The notes under the pieces were generated by a model that ran no database searches, was not told the origin of the DNA, and was given only the letters and a program-made list of their open reading frames with translations. A stretch of 64,000 nucleotides of DNA from Chitinophaga pinensis (GTDB lineage: Bacteria; Bacteroidota; Bacteroidia; Flavobacteriales_D; Crocinitomicaceae), in NCBI GenBank assembly GCA_943324745.2, contig CALPMT020000011.1, forward strand, positions 1-64,000, read 5' to 3'. Positions 9,502 through 18,082 of this stretch are shown piece by piece (within the stretch, counting starts at the first letter, position 1; each line of letters starts with the position of its first letter). Made by a program: the position numbers and the translations under genes.

Positions 9502-10174
9502 TTGTATAATCGTAGAAGATGAGCCTTTGGCAATGGAGCGCATGTTGCAGTACGTTGCTAAGGTTCCTTTTCTATCACTCGAAGCGCATTTTGACAATGG
9601 CATGGATGCTTTATTGTACTTAAAACAACACAGCGTTGATTTGTTATTGTTAGACATTAATACGGGGGAAGTCACAGGGATTCAACTTGCGGAACAACTA
9701 GCAAAAGATTGTGCGATAGTATTCACCACAGCCTACCCTGAATTTGCACTCAAAGGATTTGAATTGAATGTAACTGATTACTTATTAAAACCATTTGCCT
9801 TCGACCGATTTTACACGGCAATGGAACGGGTAGAACAATCACTTTCACATAAACAACAACACATAGTTCCAAACAATTTATTTATAAAAACGGAATACCG
9901 TTTGGAGAAAGTTGCGTTATCGGATTTGAAATTCATTGAAGGAATGGGAGATTACCGACGTATACATACTACGCAAAAGAAAATCATGACCTTGCAAACG
10001 TTCAAAGAGTTGGAAGAAGAATTGAAAGATACATCGGTGCTTCGTGTTCACAAATCGTATATGGTCAATTTAGATTTTATTGAAGGGATCGAACGCGATA
10101 GAATTATGATTGGTAAAGAATTGATTCCAATTTCTGAGACGTATCGGAAGGGGTTTTATGAACGGATTAAATAA
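9488..10174 (+). CDS. LytTR-family response regulator
   Basis: This 228-residue protein has an N-terminal receiver domain (acidic pair ED at 10-11, phospho-acceptor Asp56 in LLLLDINTG, conserved Lys in DYLLKPF). The C-terminal LytTR DNA-binding domain starts near residue 135 and includes the VHKSYMVNLDFIEGI segment. It is the partner of the overlapping LytS-type kinase. Its 3' end overlaps the end of the convergent membrane-protein gene by 19 bases. Confidence 0.93.
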   Translation: MKQINCIIVEDEPLAMERMLQYVAKVPFLSLEAHFDNGMDALLYLKQHSVDLLLLDINTGEVTGIQLAEQLAKDCAIVFTTAYPEFALKGFELNVTDYLLKPFAFDRFYTAMERVEQSLSHKQQHIVPNNLFIKTEYRLEKVALSDLKFIEGMGDYRRIHTTQKKIMTLQTFKELEEELKDTSVLRVHKSYMVNLDFIEGIERDRIMIGKELIPISETYRKGFYERIK

Positions 10175-10557
10175 ATCAAACAATAAGTGCTTGTCATATA
10201 CACCCATAATAGCGTAAAAACAACATGAACTAGTGTTTCAAAGCGTTTACCTTTCCAGTTTTCAGCAGAATACCCAAAGAATTGAGCAATCAATCGAAAA
10301 CTCCAAAAAATTCCCATTCCTAGTGAAATAACCTTTCCAAAAGGGGTATGAACTAATTCAAATGAATAAAAGAACGACAATACACCAAACATCAACACAA
10401 TCAACGCAATAAAAAAAGTATGAACATAGGTCATCTCACGATTAATTAAAGAAAGTGACTTCAACTCCTCTTTCCATTCAAAATAACGAGGAAAAATAAC
10501 ATGTACGAATGCCAATAACATTAATAATAGTCCAATAATCTTAAGGTGTAGTTCCAT
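10156..10557 (-). CDS. Four-helix membrane protein of unknown function
   Basis: I place the start at 10557 (MELHLKIIGLLL), where the first membrane helix begins. An upstream ATG at 10677 would add forty residues that only shadow the methyltransferase gene. The 133-residue product has four hydrophobic segments and a conserved-looking NREMTYVHTFFIALIV stretch. It is the last gene of a tightly overlapped minus-strand operon, overlapping its predecessor by 17 bases. Function is unknown. Confidence 0.7.
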   Translation of the reverse strand: MELHLKIIGLLLMLLAFVHVIFPRYFEWKEELKSLSLINREMTYVHTFFIALIVLMFGVLSFFYSFELVHTPFGKVISLGMGIFWSFRLIAQFFGYSAENWKGKRFETLVHVVFTLLWVYMTSTYCLIYLIRS

Positions 10558-11323
10558 CTTTCTGTAATTTATAAGTTGTAATAAACGGCGTATAAGGCAA
10601 TTTATCTTCCAAATTGAACCCTGAATGTTTAATATTGGAAAGCCAAGTTTTATCTGTGAAAAAATGAAATACACCAACGGTATAAGCGAAACTATTTGCT
10701 AATCCACGCACATGTTCGGTAATATAGGCAGTACCACCTGGAACTAATACGCGGTAAACCTCTTTAAAAAACACTTCACGTTCGGTATTATCTCGAATTT
10801 CATGCGCCGCAAAAATCACATACACCTCATCAATCGATTGATTTTCAAAAGGAAGTAAAGATGTTTGAATAACGATGGCATTGGGTTGCGGATATTTCTT
10901 ACGTGCACGTTCAATGGAAATTTCTGTATGTTTTGTGGGTTGATAAAAATCACAAATGGTTAGTTCAGAATTCGGTCGTTTCAATTGAATTACTGGAGAA
11001 GTTTCGTCAAAACCAGCATGTATATTCAAAATCCGTAAGAACGATTTATCTTCTGAAATCCATGCTAATTGATAAACATCGGTAAAATCATAAACATACA
11101 TCGAAACGACAAGGGAAGCAAGTAAACTATAAGTTCCGAAGATGAATGCAACTACTATTCCGACTTGAAGAAAAACGGAGTCAATATAAAATAGCAATAC
11201 TATTCCTAGTGTAAACAAAATTGCAAACAACACATAAAAATGCCAATTGAAATACACAATATTTCGTATTCCTTGAAATGGTTTTCGTACTATTTCCATG
11301 GGTCTATACGTCCTTTTTTCCAA
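10541..11323 (-). CDS. Membrane-anchored class I SAM-dependent methyltransferase
   Basis: This 260-residue protein has two N-terminal membrane helices (about residues 25-75) followed by a Rossmann methyltransferase domain. Motif I is altered (RILNIHAGF), the acidic end of strand 2 is TICDFYQP, and motif IV-like DEVYVIFAAHEI is followed by REVFFKEVYRVLVPGGTAYITEH, typical of methyltransferase motifs. The glycine-rich loop is weak, so activity is not certain. The operon context (DoxX-like, DUF2071, membrane protein) suggests action on a membrane or hydrophobic substrate. Confidence 0.75.
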   Translation of the reverse strand: MEKRTYRPMEIVRKPFQGIRNIVYFNWHFYVLFAILFTLGIVLLFYIDSVFLQVGIVVAFIFGTYSLLASLVVSMYVYDFTDVYQLAWISEDKSFLRILNIHAGFDETSPVIQLKRPNSELTICDFYQPTKHTEISIERARKKYPQPNAIVIQTSLLPFENQSIDEVYVIFAAHEIRDNTEREVFFKEVYRVLVPGGTAYITEHVRGLANSFAYTVGVFHFFTDKTWLSNIKHSGFNLEDKLPYTPFITTYKLQKDGTTP

Positions 11324-12027
11324 TAATATGGAATGTTCGAAATTTCAAAAGCATTGGCTAATACTCCTTTCACTTCTGTAAGATGTTCCATGAAATCAAC
11401 CTGCTCGTCACTTACTTCAATGGCCTTTGGCGACCAATTTTCACGCACTCCTTCAATAATCAATGTTTCTTTTTTCGTTTCATCAACGGTAAAGGTAAAA
11501 GGCAAGGGTCCGGCAAAACGTCTAGCTTCTTTCCAATCTTGAAAGGGAGAATTCGGAGGCAGCGCAACCTCATCTTGACCTACATTAATCACAATGGCAA
11601 ACTTTGATTGTAACGAAGAAATTTCCCGAGAACCATCCTCTAGCGTTTGATCGGTTATATCGGTTGTTGTGTAATTATAATGTGTGAAGATATTCCCCAT
11701 GATTTCCATCTTCTTACTATCCGTCTCCGATTTGAGAATATACAAGCCTCTTAAACGTTTTCCGCGACTGTCAGTATATTGAACAAAAATGCGATAACCA
11801 ATCAAATAAAAGTCATTCCCCATAAACGCAGGAAATCCCTTAGGACGTAATCCTTTTGTTTGTACTAACGCAATTGCTACAAACGCCCACTTATCCTGAA
11901 ATAAATCTAAAGTCAAAGAAGGTGGCAATAAATGTTCTAAAGCTTCTTTCGGAAAAGCATAGGTCAACACTGTCGATTTCTCAAAAAATGCTTCCACAGC
12001 AAAAGGGTGATTTTTCAATCCGCTCAT
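11290..12027 (-). CDS. DUF2071-like protein
   Basis: This 245-residue protein resembles the DUF2071/acetoacetate-decarboxylase-like fold. It has an N-terminal HPFAVEAFFEKSTVLTYAFP segment, then LLPPSLTLDLF, a GNDFYLIGYRIFVQY strand pair and RGLYILKSETDS. No catalytic lysine assignment is possible from sequence alone. It overlaps the DoxX-like gene by four bases and the methyltransferase by 34, so all are translated from one message. Confidence 0.65.
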   Translation of the reverse strand: MSGLKNHPFAVEAFFEKSTVLTYAFPKEALEHLLPPSLTLDLFQDKWAFVAIALVQTKGLRPKGFPAFMGNDFYLIGYRIFVQYTDSRGKRLRGLYILKSETDSKKMEIMGNIFTHYNYTTTDITDQTLEDGSREISSLQSKFAIVINVGQDEVALPPNSPFQDWKEARRFAGPLPFTFTVDETKKETLIIEGVRENWSPKAIEVSDEQVDFMEHLTEVKGVLANAFEISNIPYYWKKGRIDPWK

Positions 12028-12392
12028 GACTCCAATTGTTGATAATAACGCTCATTCCAAACAATAAAACCAATAAGAAGGAGTGCGAAAAAACTATTCC
12101 ATTTTCCCCAAAGAAGTAAATCTGGAACGAGGATAAATTCCAGCGTATTCATTACAGCAATGATAACACACTGAAGAATTGCATTCAGTTTACGGTACCA
12201 TTTAGATACAATCCAAAATGACATAAACACCTCTGAAACACCAATCATTTTAGTGAACAGAACTGCATGTTCTGCCCCTAGTATTTGTGATACAATTGTT
12301 TGATGTCGAGGAACCAATCCAAATACCTTACAAATGAGTCCATTGGTAAACCAAATCAAAGCAATGAGGTAAGTAATTGTTTTGTGAAGCAT
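12024..12392 (-). CDS. DoxX-like small membrane protein
   Basis: This 122-residue protein has four hydrophobic helices. It has the DoxX-like features of an N-terminal IALIWFTNGLICK helix and a LLLWGKWNSFF turn before the last helix. It is the first gene of the overlapping minus-strand operon. The biochemical role of this group is not settled. Confidence 0.7.
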   Translation of the reverse strand: MLHKTITYLIALIWFTNGLICKVFGLVPRHQTIVSQILGAEHAVLFTKMIGVSEVFMSFWIVSKWYRKLNAILQCVIIAVMNTLEFILVPDLLLWGKWNSFFALLLIGFIVWNERYYQQLES

Positions 12393-12444
12393 GTATTAAA
12401 GGTAGGGAAATTTGTATATTTATTCCTTTAAAAGTCGTAAATAA

Positions 12445-12735
12445 ATGGCAGTTTTCGGAATAATTTTTGAAATATTAATTTCAAGTCTAGTTGGTACTTT
12501 ACTATTAATAATTCACCCTAAATGGAAATTGAATTTTTTTAATGTTATTTCTTTTAACATTGGGTCTTTTATATTTATAATTACAATATCATTTATGTTG
12601 AGTCTATTTATGGGTGACGCTCAAAAATTAAACTCAACATTCGAAGTGATAAGCTATTTATCCATCTTATTTATTGTATTTGTTACAGGAGGTTGTTTCG
12701 GTGTAATATTTGGGCAAAAATACAAGAGAAGATAA
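12445..12735 (+). CDS. Small three-helix membrane protein, unknown
   Basis: This 96-residue protein consists almost entirely of three hydrophobic helices (about 5-22, 30-55, 65-90) with a glycine-rich end (VTGGCFGVIFGQKY). No family is recognised. It is divergently placed from the DoxX-like operon, 52 bases apart. Confidence 0.55.
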   Translation: MAVFGIIFEILISSLVGTLLLIIHPKWKLNFFNVISFNIGSFIFIITISFMLSLFMGDAQKLNSTFEVISYLSILFIVFVTGGCFGVIFGQKYKRR

Positions 12736-12752
12736 TCATAACCCCCTTTCAT

Positions 12753-13508
12753 CTAATACCTCAATTTCGTAATCCCAATTCCTTTCAAATCAATTAAAAA
12801 CAAGGTGTTTACACCTTCAAATTGTCCAAAAATAAGTTGAGTTACTAAATTCGCCATGTAGAGTCCGACGCTACCTGGAATATGCCCCATAACCCCATTT
12901 TCGGAACAACTTGGAACGTCTTCTGCATTGGGTGGCTCTGGAAATAGGTCGCGTAAGTTTTTACTTCCTTGATAATTAAAAACCGCTAATTGTCCTTGAT
13001 AACCCAAAATACTTCCGTAAATCAATGGTTTATTTAATTGCACACAGACATCATTCACGTTGTAGCGCGTTAAGAAATTATCACACCCGTCCACGATGAT
13101 ATCGTAGAGAGGGAAAATCATAGCAGCGTTTTCTTCGGAAAGCAACTCGTTGTAGGCTATCAATTCAATAAACGGATTTTGCTGACGTAGTTTTTCAACC
13201 GCAACTATCACTTTCGGCTGACCAACATCGGCAGGTCCGTACAAAATTTGACGGTGAAGATTAGAAACCTCAATCACATCAAAATCAATCACACCAATAG
13301 TACCAATCCCCATTGAAACAAGGTATTGAAGTATCGGAGAACCAAGTCCTCCCGCACCAATTACCAATACTTTTGCTTGTTTTAATTTGATTTGTCCGTT
13401 GATACCCACGTCTTCCAACATGATTTGTTTGGTGTATCGATTAAATTCTTCTTTGGAGAGCATTTGTAATTGTTTTATATGTATGCTTTTGTGAGTTAGC
13501 TCACTCAT
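12753..13508 (-). CDS. thiF: ThiF/MoeB-family sulfur-carrier adenylyltransferase
   Basis: This 251-residue E1-like enzyme is expected to adenylate the C-terminal Gly-Gly of ThiS in thiazole synthesis. The nucleotide motif VLVIGAGGLGSP is near residues 47-58, DFDVIEVSNLHRQ follows, and the probable reactive Cys is in PSCSENGV. The usual zinc cysteines of ThiF/MoeB are missing: the position of the first pair reads NLRDLFPEP, and the protein ends soon after IDLKGIG with no second CxxC. It is the last gene of the thi operon, 31 bases after thiH. Confidence 0.88.
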   Translation of the reverse strand: MSELTHKSIHIKQLQMLSKEEFNRYTKQIMLEDVGINGQIKLKQAKVLVIGAGGLGSPILQYLVSMGIGTIGVIDFDVIEVSNLHRQILYGPADVGQPKVIVAVEKLRQQNPFIELIAYNELLSEENAAMIFPLYDIIVDGCDNFLTRYNVNDVCVQLNKPLIYGSILGYQGQLAVFNYQGSKNLRDLFPEPPNAEDVPSCSENGVMGHIPGSVGLYMANLVTQLIFGQFEGVNTLFLIDLKGIGITKLRY

Positions 13509-13539
13509 TTACACATTAATTCATTGAAAAATTTACACA

Positions 13540-14643
13540 TTAAAACCTATCCCAATCTTTCCAAACCGCTTCGTACCCATGATTTCGGATTAACTGAGCA
13601 ATCGTTGCCGTATTGCGTTCGTCTGAAATTTCAAATTGTTCCAAAGATTCTGGTTCGACTGCATACCCTCCAGGATTTGTTTTGGAACCTGCACTCATAC
13701 TCGTTATCCCTAATGGAATGACATTGTTTCTAAAATTTTCTGACTCGCGAGTAGAAAGTGAAATCTCCACATCCTCATTGAAAAGTCGATATGCACAGAT
13801 CAATTGCACCAATTCTTTGTCGCTAACAATCACATTGGGTTCGATAATCCCTTCTGCTGGTCGCATACGTGGAAATGAAATCGAATATTTTGTTTGCCAA
13901 TATGTCTTTTGCAAGTAATCCAAATGCAACGCACAGAAAAAAGAGTCTGTTCGCCAGTCTTCTAAACCTAGTAAAATTCCCAATCCAATTTTATGAATTC
14001 CCGCGCGACCAATACGATCTGGAGTGTCTAAGCGATAGTTAAAATTTGATTTTTTTCCCTTTGGATGGTATTGCTTATAGACTTCTTGATGGTATGTTTC
14101 TTGGTAAACCAACACCGCATACACACCCGATTCGTGCAACATAGCGTATTCATCTTGTTCTAAAGGCTGAACCTCAATGGAAATATTCGCAAACTGCTTC
14201 GAAATTAATTCCACCGCATTTTTAATATAGCCAGCATGTACGGTATGATTCGCTTCGCCAGTCACTAACAAAATATGATTGTAACCTTGCGATTTGATAA
14301 ACGCAACTTCCTCCAAGATCTCTTTATCTGAAAGGGTTTTACGTCGAACTTTATTATCTAAGCTGAACCCACAATACGTACAAATGTTATTGCATTCATT
14401 ACTCAAATACATGGGAGCGTATAATTGAACCGTTTTCCCAAACCGTTTTTGTGTCAATCCATTACTTGCCTGCGCCATTTGTTCTAAAAACGGAACAGCC
14501 GCAGGAGATATCAAGGCTTTAAAATCCTCGATCGTACGTTTTGTCGACTGCAAAGCATAAAGGACATCACGCTCTGTTTTAGCGTAAATCGAAGCTTTCA
14601 CTTCCTCCCAGTCGTACTGTTCAAAAACGGATTGAAACCCCAT
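13540..14643 (-). CDS. thiH: 2-iminoacetate synthase ThiH
   Basis: This 367-residue radical SAM enzyme cleaves tyrosine to dehydroglycine for the thiazole ring. The cluster motif is CNNICTYC (CX3CX2C) near residues 84-91, followed by the GFSLDNKVRRKTL segment typical of ThiH, and the C-terminus is rich in Trp and Asp (VWKDWDRF). Presence of thiH rather than thiO indicates the oxygen-independent route. It follows thiG with a 12-base gap. Confidence 0.95.
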   Translation of the reverse strand: MGFQSVFEQYDWEEVKASIYAKTERDVLYALQSTKRTIEDFKALISPAAVPFLEQMAQASNGLTQKRFGKTVQLYAPMYLSNECNNICTYCGFSLDNKVRRKTLSDKEILEEVAFIKSQGYNHILLVTGEANHTVHAGYIKNAVELISKQFANISIEVQPLEQDEYAMLHESGVYAVLVYQETYHQEVYKQYHPKGKKSNFNYRLDTPDRIGRAGIHKIGLGILLGLEDWRTDSFFCALHLDYLQKTYWQTKYSISFPRMRPAEGIIEPNVIVSDKELVQLICAYRLFNEDVEISLSTRESENFRNNVIPLGITSMSAGSKTNPGGYAVEPESLEQFEISDERNTATIAQLIRNHGYEAVWKDWDRF

Positions 14644-14655
14644 AGTTGTATTGTA

Positions 14656-15426
14656 TTAATCGTTTAAAAAACTTGTCAGTGGACTTGATGCCGCCGCTGC
14701 GCGAACTTGTGCACCCAAGCCTGCTTCGTATCCTCTTCTCCCTGCTTCTACAGCAAGTTTAAAAGCCAACGCCATTTCGCGTGGATTTTTCGCAACTGCA
14801 ATCGCAGTATTTACTAATACTGCGTCCGCTCCTAACTCCATCGCTTTTGCAGCATCGGAAGGTGCTCCGATTCCAGCGTCTACAATCACAGGCACTTTAC
14901 TTTGCTCAATGATGATCTCTAAAAAATCAATGGAACGCAATCCTTTATTTGTACCAATCGGCGCTCCCAAAGGCATTACAGCGGCTGTCCCAGCATTCTC
15001 CAATAATTTACACAAAACTGGATCTGCATGAATATAAGGCAACACGATAAAGCCAAGTTTTGCCAATTCTTCAGTTGCTTTCAAGGTTTCAATTGGATCA
15101 GGTAACAAGTACTTCGGGTCTGGGTGAATTTCCAACTTCAACCAATTGGTCTCCATCGCCTCGCGTGCCAATTGCGCAGCAAAAACAGCTTCTTTCGCAT
15201 TACGCGCACCAGAAGTATTCGGTAATAAATTAATGTTTGGATGACGTAAATGAGCAAGTAATTCATCTGTTTCAGTTTCTAAGTCTACACGCTTTAGTGC
15301 AACTGTCACCAATTCACTCCCAGATGCTAACACTGCTTCCTCCATTTGTTTGGAAGATCCAAATTTCCCTGTCCCTAGAAATAATCGGGATGTAAATTCT
15401 TTATTTGCTATTGTAAGGTTTTGCAT
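14656..15426 (-). CDS. thiG: Thiazole synthase ThiG
   Basis: This TIM-barrel enzyme condenses ThiS-thiocarboxylate, dehydroglycine and deoxyxylulose phosphate. Visible landmarks are RLFLGTGKF near the N-terminus, VTVALKRVD with the candidate Schiff-base lysine, [11 protein letters not shown], and [12 protein letters not shown]...[12 protein letters not shown] at the phosphate site. I choose Met at 15426 ([11 protein letters not shown]): it leaves the small upstream gene intact and gives a 256-residue protein, the usual length. A start at 15471 would overlap that gene. Confidence 0.95.
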   Translation of the reverse strand: MQNLTIANKEFTSRLFLGTGKFGSSKQMEEAVLASGSELVTVALKRVDLETETDELLAHLRHPNINLLPNTSGARNAKEAVFAAQLAREAMETNWLKLEIHPDPKYLLPDPIETLKATEELAKLGFIVLPYIHADPVLCKLLENAGTAAVMPLGAPIGTNKGLRSIDFLEIIIEQSKVPVIVDAGIGAPSDAAKAMELGADAVLVNTAIAVAKNPREMALAFKLAVEAGRRGYEAGLGAQVRAAAASSPLTSFLND

Positions 15427-15445
15427 AATGCTTAAAAAATTTCTT

Positions 15446-15634
15446 TTATATAGTCGATTCCTCTTTGGCAATCGTTATAAACGCAGTTGGGAAAGCCCAC
15501 ATATTTGTTCCAAAAGCTACAGAAACAATTTCGTAACCATCCTGAGCTAATTTGTTAACTGTAAATTGAACATTTTGTCTTAAAGACTCTGTAGTCCAAT
15601 AACCAGTTTCTTTAATAATTGTATATTTTTTCAT
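15446..15634 (-). CDS. Small DUF4177-like protein inside the thi operon
   Basis: This 62-residue protein starts at [13 protein letters not shown] (base 15634). An upstream Met at 15661 would overlap thiE. The pattern of an N-terminal beta strand, a helix [16 protein letters not shown] and a final strand FITIAKEE resembles the DUF4177 group of small alpha/beta proteins. It lies between thiE and thiG with gaps of about ten and nineteen bases and must be on the thi transcript. No role in thiamin synthesis is known for such a protein. It could be a hitchhiker. Confidence 0.65.
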   Translation of the reverse strand: MKKYTIIKETGYWTTESLRQNVQFTVNKLAQDGYEIVSVAFGTNMWAFPTAFITIAKEESTI

Positions 15635-15644
15635 TGTAATAAAT

Positions 15645-16283
15645 TTATCGTTTTGAATCATTCACGACTGATTCCTGCGAAATTTTTGATATTAATGTTT
15701 CGGTATTTTCATTATTTGTTAATAATCCCGATAATGCCACTCCATGAATTCCAAGATCCAAAATCGGTTGAATATCTTCCTCTTCTATCCCTCCGATGGC
15801 ATAAATGGCAATGTCTTTCTTTTCAGCTTTCAAACGATCTAAGATTGCTTGATATCCTTCTAAACCCAACACTGGACTCAATTTCTCTTTTGTGGTTGTA
15901 AAACGTAACGGACCTAACCCAATGTAATCGCAATTTTCTTCGATGCGTTGCAATACATCTTCATAGGTATTCGTGGTACCTCCAATAATTTTATCGTCTC
16001 CCAGTATTTCTCGCGCTTCACGTACATGAGTATCGGTCAAACCAACATGTACACCATCTGCATCCACTGCTTTCGCGATGTTCACGTGATCGTTTATTAT
16101 AAAAACTGCTTGATACTGACTACACAATTTCTTTACTTTTTGAGCAGTATCTAAAAACAGTGTTTCATCACAATTTTTAAATCGTAATTGAATCCAAGTA
16201 CATCCTGCTTTCAAGACATTTTCAATGTTTGTCAATTGTTCTTCTTGCGTTGAACCTTGAGATATGTATTGTATGTTATGCAT
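15645..16283 (-). CDS. thiE: Thiamine phosphate synthase ThiE
   Basis: This 212-residue TIM-barrel enzyme joins HMP-PP with thiazole phosphate. Substrate-site motifs are intact: QLRFKN near residue 34, INDHVNIAKAVDADGVHVG, and YIGLGPLRFTTTK followed by AIGGI and GVALSGLL. It overlaps thiD by eight bases. A second, shorter TenI-like protein is encoded two genes upstream, but only this one keeps the recognisable catalytic set. Confidence 0.94.
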   Translation of the reverse strand: MHNIQYISQGSTQEEQLTNIENVLKAGCTWIQLRFKNCDETLFLDTAQKVKKLCSQYQAVFIINDHVNIAKAVDADGVHVGLTDTHVREAREILGDDKIIGGTTNTYEDVLQRIEENCDYIGLGPLRFTTTKEKLSPVLGLEGYQAILDRLKAEKKDIAIYAIGGIEEEDIQPILDLGIHGVALSGLLTNNENTETLISKISQESVVNDSKR

Positions 16284-17160
16284 AATACGCTAATAATGTT
16301 TGGTTGCTTGAAAGTTGTTTTTCAATAAATCGTTTTGCTAACTCACATGCTTCTGAAATCGATTTTCCTAATGCCATTTGAGCTGCTATCGCTGAAGAAA
16401 GCATACATCCAGAACCATGTTTTGGTGTTATACCTTCCTCTTTTTCTGGTAAGAATTCAATTACCTCGTCGTTAATAAAAAGCGTATCCACACCTAATTT
16501 AGTCGCTCTATGTCCTCCTTTTAATAATACAGACGTATGTTGAGAAAGCCATTTGGCACTTTCTAATTCATCTACATTCGAGGTCAATCGTACGATTTCT
16601 TTTGCATTCGGTGTAATCAAATTCACAGATTTCAAAACCGTTATCAATGTTTCTTGTTGGATGTTCGAAACAAAATCAACCCCTGCACTCGCAGCTAAAA
16701 CTGTATCCCAAACAATAAAAACATCCGGTTGGTAGGTACGAACGAGTAAAAGTATTTTTCGAAGGACTTCACATGACTCAACGATTCCAATTTTGACTGC
16801 CTCAAACGAATACTTTTGAAGAAGTGTTTCTAACTGATTAAGAATTTGCACCTCATCCACCCAACCAATGGAGAAAAACGCATCTTCTGTCTGAATGGTG
16901 TTGGCAGTGATTACCGCCATTCCCATACAACCATTAAATTCAGCCGTTTTAACATCTGCTAGGATTCCAGCACCTCCGCAAGGATCGAAGCCAGCAATTG
17001 TTAGTACATAAGATTTGGATTGTTTTAAAAGTTCATTAACATCGTTATGCTTAACCGAAAATTGTTCATTTACTGATGTAATCCCGATATCTATCGGGAG
17101 CGCTTTTTCAGTTTTCACATGCCTCGTTTCTGAACTTTTAACTCCAATCTTACTTTTCAT
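16276..17160 (-). CDS. thiD: HMP/HMP-phosphate kinase ThiD with an N-terminal extension
   Basis: This 294-residue ribokinase-like protein phosphorylates HMP twice. The core starts near residue 52 (VLTIAGFDPCGGAGILADVKT), and the catalytic/anion-hole motif is KHGSGCMLSSAIAA near residues 247-260. The first 50 residues are unusual. Part of them (ALPIDIGITS) is encoded by an 18-bp perfect palindrome (17082-17099), suggesting a repeat element became part of the coding sequence. The start at 17160 directly follows the TAG of the preceding gene. A start nearer the core would need Met at a position I do not see. Confidence 0.93.
   Translation of the reverse strand: MKSKIGVKSSETRHVKTEKALPIDIGITSVNEQFSVKHNDVNELLKQSKSYVLTIAGFDPCGGAGILADVKTAEFNGCMGMAVITANTIQTEDAFFSIGWVDEVQILNQLETLLQKYSFEAVKIGIVESCEVLRKILLLVRTYQPDVFIVWDTVLAASAGVDFVSNIQQETLITVLKSVNLITPNAKEIVRLTSNVDELESAKWLSQHTSVLLKGGHRATKLGVDTLFINDEVIEFLPEKEEGITPKHGSGCMLSSAIAAQMALGKSISEACELAKRFIEKQLSSNQTLLAYYA
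17082..17099. repeat. 18-bp palindrome within the thiD N-terminal extension
   Basis: The sequence TCCCGATATCTATCGGGA has 8-base perfect arms around a two-base centre. It encodes part of the extra N-terminal segment of ThiD. Confidence 0.8.
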
Positions 17161-17742
17161 CTATAATATTTTTACCAATGAATCTATCACTTTAAAAGGA
17201 TTTTCTGAATTCCAAACTCCTCCTAAAACCGCTCCTCCATCAAATCCCATAGTTATCAATGAACCAAAATTTTCTACTGTAACACCTCCTAAACCTATCA
17301 ATTGAATATCTATTCTTCTATGCGACAAATCGAAGTTCACTGCCTTGTATCCCTCTTTCGAGATACTATCAAACACAGGACTTAAAAAAGCATAAGTAAA
17401 ACATGCAGGTAGTTTGTTGAACGATTCAAGTTCATGTACTGAAGTCGAAAGGATAAACCCAGCATCTGCAAATCGTTGTAATTTTTCTTCGTCAATCTCT
17501 CTACGAGCTTGTTCTGAAAAATGAAGTCGATTAATTCCGAATTCAGTAGCTAAAAAATGATGATGATTAAGCACAATCTTCTCCAATTCTTCGTTCGTAA
17601 ATTGACTCAAAAAATCTGCCACTTGACCTTCTTCCCAATCATATCTACGAAGATGAAACAAAGCATCTTCATTCTTAAAGAACGAACGGATGATGTCCAT
17701 TTCTTGAGGGTGGGGATTGGAAGTGGATAGGAGGATTTTCAT
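17161..17742 (-). CDS. TenI/ThiE-like TIM-barrel protein (second thiamine-phosphate-synthase homologue)
   Basis: With the start at MKILLSTSNPHPQE (17742) this is a 193-residue protein of the TMP-TENI fold. It shows RRYDWEEGQVADFL, then INRLHFSEQARRE where ThiE has its IHLGQ strand, FTYAFLSPVFDSISK, and LIGLGGVTVENF...GGAVLGGVW at the phosphate loop. The NDH... strand is replaced by LNHHHFLATEFG. Such paralogues are common in Bacteroidota thi operons and may act as TenI-like aromatase or a salvage-type synthase. The start codon follows the hepT stop (TGAGATG), so it is likely coupled to hepT translation. Confidence 0.8.
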   Translation of the reverse strand: MKILLSTSNPHPQEMDIIRSFFKNEDALFHLRRYDWEEGQVADFLSQFTNEELEKIVLNHHHFLATEFGINRLHFSEQARREIDEEKLQRFADAGFILSTSVHELESFNKLPACFTYAFLSPVFDSISKEGYKAVNFDLSHRRIDIQLIGLGGVTVENFGSLITMGFDGGAVLGGVWNSENPFKVIDSLVKIL

Positions 17743-17743
17743 C

Positions 17744-18082
17744 TCAAAATTCATTTTTAAGCATCATTCCTAATTGCATTTCTAATTCATCTAATTCTTG
17801 CGTTGCCTGAAAAATCAATTCCATTTTCACACCAAAATATTCATGAATTATAAAATTCCGAAAGGATTTTGGGATATGCCATGGGTAGGAATATTTTTCT
17901 AATAAGTCATTATCTAAAAATCGTGTCGCTTCGCCTACGATCAAAAACTGGTATTGTATTGCCGATTGTAATTTAACATCTAATAAAAAAGAATCTTCCG
18001 TTACCCCTTGCATGAACTCGTGGATATATGCAATGGATTGCAATATATGTTCAATTCGTTCTTTAGAGGCTATCTTATCCAT
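17744..18082 (-). CDS. hepT: HepT-like toxin (HEPN family, DUF86)
   Basis: I choose Met at 18082 (MDKIASKERIEHILQ), giving a 112-residue all-alpha protein of normal HepT length. A longer frame upstream overlaps the partner gene. The HEPN ribonuclease motif RX4HXY is present as RNFIIHEY (Arg75, His80, Tyr82). Tyr82 corresponds to the residue that MNT antitoxins AMPylate in the characterised MntA/HepT systems. Its ATG overlaps the stop of the HTH-MNT gene by eight bases, a typical toxin-antitoxin arrangement. It is embedded in the thi operon. Confidence 0.88.
   Translation of the reverse strand: MDKIASKERIEHILQSIAYIHEFMQGVTEDSFLLDVKLQSAIQYQFLIVGEATRFLDNDLLEKYSYPWHIPKSFRNFIIHEYFGVKMELIFQATQELDELEMQLGMMLKNEF

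Noticed and set aside
10558-10677. N-terminal extension of the four-helix membrane protein
   Set aside because: These codons only read the end of the overlapping methyltransferase gene in another frame, and the membrane helix begins right after Met at 10557.
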